7,103 nt of DNA, taken from assembly GCA_964420045.1 (NCBI GenBank), contig CAYQPQ010000028.1, positions 1 to 7,103 on the forward strand, read 5' to 3'. Under the pieces are notes generated by a model, which did no database searches, was not told where the DNA came from, and saw nothing but the letters and a program-made list of their open reading frames with translations. Below are positions 5,470 to 7,103 of the stretch, in pieces. The position numbers and the translations under genes are program-made. This DNA is from GCA-016699975 sp964420045 (GTDB taxonomy: Bacteria > Patescibacteriota > Minisyncoccia > Moranbacterales > UBA1568). Position 1 is the stretch's first letter; the number at the start of each line of letters is the position of its first letter.

Positions 5470-5997
5470 ATGAAAGAGGTTTTCATGGCACTGTTGGTGT
5501 TTGCGATTATTGGGGGCGGGATAGTTTTTGGGCTTCGGTATCGCGAGCAGGCAAAAGAGGCGGCGGATTCGCGTCCGTCTATTGTTGAGTTTTCGTCGGC
5601 AGATCTTCCGGAAGATACGAGTGCTCCGACCGAGAGTGATTCAACTGATGATGCCGCTCTTCCTGATGATACGACGAGTTCGGACGCTGCTCCTGCAAGA
5701 CCGGATGCGCCGGAGATGATTGTGGTCAAGGTGTTGAATGGCGGCGCGGCTGGCGGAAGCGCTGGCAAAATGGTGGCGTACCTTAGGCAGAACGGATACT
5801 TGAAGGCGGAAGCGGGAAATGCGAACGGATCGAATGCGGGCGTTGTGGTGTACTACGCTGCCGGCATGGAAGATGAATCGAAGGCTTTGCAGCTGGTGCT
5901 TTTGAAGGAATACAAAGGTGTTGAGGCGAAGCCGGTTGAAGAAGCAAAAATTCCCGAAGCCAAAACGGCTCCGATGGTGGTGGTGCTTGGTTCGTAG
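5470..5997 (+). CDS. Membrane-anchored LytR_C domain protein
   Basis: A 175-residue protein. One transmembrane helix (about 5-22) is followed by a positive patch (RYR), so the rest probably lies outside. An acidic, Ser/Asp/Pro/Thr-rich linker (about 30-82) follows, and then a compact LytR_C-type domain (about 83-174) with VKVLNGGAAGGSAGKMVAYL (86-105), GY (109-110), VVVYYA (125-130) and a final VVVLG. LytR_C is usually the C-terminal domain of LytR-CpsA-Psr proteins that attach polymers to peptidoglycan. Here no LCP catalytic domain is present. The role is presumably in the envelope, but unproven. Start choice is open. ATG 5470 would be leaderless. ATG 5485 (residue 6) has a good Shine-Dalgarno AAAGAGG (5473-5479) five bases upstream and would leave the helix nearly intact. 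Terminated at 6035-6061. Confidence 0.85.
   Translation: MKEVFMALLVFAIIGGGIVFGLRYREQAKEAADSRPSIVEFSSADLPEDTSAPTESDSTDDAALPDDTTSSDAAPARPDAPEMIVVKVLNGGAAGGSAGKMVAYLRQNGYLKAEAGNANGSNAGVVVYYAAGMEDESKALQLVLLKEYKGVEAKPVEEAKIPEAKTAPMVVVLGS
5473..5479 (+). promoter_or_regulatory. Shine-Dalgarno for alternative start at 5485
   Basis: AAAGAGG sits five bases before an in-frame ATG at 5485, inside the first codons of the longer reading. It is the best ribosome binding site in the window and argues that translation may begin at 5485, on an mRNA with a leader of about 15 bases. Confidence 0.5.
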
Positions 5998-6034
5998 ATT
6001 ATTTGCTATTGCGGATATTTCGATCGTGGTACAT

Positions 6035-6061
6035 TCCGGCACATGGCCGGATTTTCTTTTT
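6035..6061 (+). terminator. Intrinsic terminator of the LytR_C gene
   Basis: TCCGGC (6035-6040) pairs perfectly with GCCGGA (6046-6051) around ACATG, followed by a T-rich tract (four T, C, five T). It lies 37 bases past the stop and separates this transcript from dnaG. Confidence 0.8.
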
Positions 6062-6109
6062 CTGTGAGTGGCTTGCTTTGTTGATGCAAAAGGCGATAGG
6101 CTGAGATAT

Positions 6110-7103
6110 ATGAATACCGAAGTCGAAGATATCAAAGCGAGGCTGTCCGTCAAAGAGGTGATTGGCGGATATGTTCAGCTCACCAAAGCCGGCGTGAGTT
6201 GGAAGGGGCTGTGCCCGTTTCACAATGAGAAAAGCCCATCTTTCGTAGTGAATGAGGAACGGGCGAGTTGGCACTGCTTCGGGTGTAACAAGGGCGGCGA
6301 TATTTTCTCGTTCGTCATGGAGATGGATGGACTCTCGTTTCCGGAGGCGCTGGCACTCTTGGCGGAGCGGACGGGTGTTGTTTTGGAGCGTCGCGGTCGA
6401 CGATTTTCTAGTTCGAGTGCGGGTGGCGCTGTTTCTTTTGAGGGAATCGATCGTCTGGGCGAGGTTGAAGGTGCGAACATTCCGAAAGAAAGATTGTTCA
6501 AAATGCTCGATCTCTCGTCGAAGTTTTTTGAGAAGCAATTGTGGGATGGGGAGGGGAAAAAACGGGCGCTGCCGTATCTTCGCGAGCGCGGGCTTTCGGA
6601 CGAATCCATTCGCGCGTTTCGATTGGGCTATGCATTGCCGGGATGGCGGGCGCTCTCGGACTTTCTTGTGAGTAAGAACTTTTCTGTGCAAGAAATAGAA
6701 TCGACGGGTATGGCGGTTAGAAAGGGCAAGGGTGAATTAGGAATGAAGAATCAGGAATTAGGCGAGGGCCGTCAACGGTCGGTAGTGAGCAGTCAACAGG
6801 GAGTGGGAAGTGAAGAGCAAGAAGTAAGGGACAAGAGTTCGGATGTAAGAAATTCGCCCTATTCTTCATTCTCTATTCCTTATTCCTGTTACGACCGGTT
6901 TCGGGATCGAATTACGTTTCCAATTCTCGATATGCTTGGGCGAGTGATTGGATTTTCGGCGCGCGTAGCACCCGGCGGAGATGAATCGCAGGCGAAGTAT
7001 ATCAATACTCCGGAGACAGCAGTGTATCACAAATCGCGGGCGCTCTACGGGATATTTCCATCGCGGCAGGCGCTTCGGTCGGAAGGATTTGCACTTCTCG
7101 TTG
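6110..7103 (+). CDS. dnaG: DNA primase, N-terminal part (cut by window end)
   Basis: The first 331 codons of bacterial primase, which makes RNA primers at the replication fork and works with the replicative helicase. The frame is open to the window edge. Residues 1-95 form the CHC2 zinc-binding domain, with ligands C35, H38, C56 and C59 spaced as in E. coli. A Ser/Gly/Arg-rich linker follows (about 95-125). The N-terminal part of the RNA polymerase domain includes YLRERGLSDESIRAFRLGYA (156-175), then YDRFRDRITFPI (261-272), GRVIGFSAR (277-285), KYINTPET (296-303) and FHK-like YHKSRALYG (306-314). The TOPRIM catalytic glutamate would come just after the window ends. Residues 209-259 are an extra segment absent from E. 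coli primase and bounded by inverted repeats at DNA level. ATG 6110 has only a weak AGG (6098-6100) nine bases upstream. The start matches the usual family N-terminus (VEDIKARLSVKEVI). Confidence 0.95.
   Translation, partial: MNTEVEDIKARLSVKEVIGGYVQLTKAGVSWKGLCPFHNEKSPSFVVNEERASWHCFGCNKGGDIFSFVMEMDGLSFPEALALLAERTGVVLERRGRRFSSSSAGGAVSFEGIDRLGEVEGANIPKERLFKMLDLSSKFFEKQLWDGEGKKRALPYLRERGLSDESIRAFRLGYALPGWRALSDFLVSKNFSVQEIESTGMAVRKGKGELGMKNQELGEGRQRSVVSSQQGVGSEEQEVRDKSSDVRNSPYSSFSIPYSCYDRFRDRITFPILDMLGRVIGFSARVAPGGDESQAKYINTPETAVYHKSRALYGIFPSRQALRSEGFALLV
6734..6886. repeat. Repeat-derived in-frame insertion inside dnaG
   Basis: About 153 bases bounded by imperfect inverted arms. The left arm (6734-6762) is built from gaattagg, gaatgaagaat and a second gaattagg. 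The right arm (6858-6886) is its approximate complement (cctattcttcatt ... tattcc). Between them is a degenerate purine-rich stretch with repeated gtcaac and agtgag/agtgaag words (6769-6840), typical of low-complexity intergenic repeats. It replaces one or two residues expected between GKG (206-208) and YDRF (261-264) of primase, keeps the frame, and translates into a polar, probably disordered loop. The right arm gives a Ser/Tyr/Pro-rich stretch (residues 249-259). Confidence 0.75.

Larger units (their letters stand above)
5453..5479 (+). repeat. Direct repeat flanking tRNA-Gly, copy 2
   Basis: Second copy of the 27-base repeat (21 of 27 identical to 5331-5357), offset by 122 bases. It contains the extended -10 and the start or ribosome-binding region of the LytR_C gene. 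Confidence 0.6.

Noticed and set aside
6073..6100. Promoter for dnaG (TTGCTT and GATAGG)
   Set aside because: The -10 matches at only 3 of 6 bases and lacks the TGn extension seen at other promoters here, so I do not list it as a feature.
5999..6691. Open frame of 230 codons on the minus strand opposite dnaG
   Set aside because: It is antisense to the primase zinc and polymerase domains, is rich in Arg, Ser and His as expected of a shadow, and contains no recognisable motif.

Overview
The window is a compact, roughly 50% GC bacterial segment. Its gene set points to the Candidate Phyla Radiation (Patescibacteria, probably a Parcubacteria-like lineage). The pointers are a DUF4012 membrane protein, a stand-alone LytR_C-domain protein, a threonyl-tRNA synthetase without the N-terminal TGS domain, a DUF475/TerC-like membrane protein, and palindromic repeats of a kind I associate with CPR genomes. 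This placement is inferred from family recognition, not from a search.

Layout: 1-433 has no convincing gene but holds a hairpin and a promoter-like site, and ends in an extended -10 only six bases from the next start codon. 434-1354 (+) encodes the DUF475/TerC-like multi-pass membrane protein. It converges on a small charged helical protein (1441-1671, -), and a bidirectional intrinsic terminator lies between them. thrS (1751-3490, -) follows. Its leader contains a perfect 23-bp inverted repeat enclosing two smaller hairpins (3520-3655). A promoter and then the terminator of the next gene lie further upstream. The DUF4012 gene (3790-5244, -) is divergent from a tRNA-Gly(CCC) gene (5373-5443, +), which is followed by the LytR_C-domain gene (5470-5997, +), a terminator, and the start of dnaG primase (6110 to the window edge, +).

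Functionally the region mixes information processing (ThrRS, tRNA-Gly, primase) with envelope proteins (DUF475, DUF4012, LytR_C). No dedicated multi-gene system such as defence, prophage, CRISPR or transposon is visible. The least ordinary signals are at DNA level. They are a repeat-derived, inverted-repeat-bounded insertion of about 51 codons translated in frame inside dnaG, a long palindromic element in the thrS leader, a promoter-containing direct repeat on both sides of tRNA-Gly, repeated use of extended -10 promoters with leaderless-type starts, and a tRNA-Gly whose T-loop has C instead of the near-universal U at position 55.
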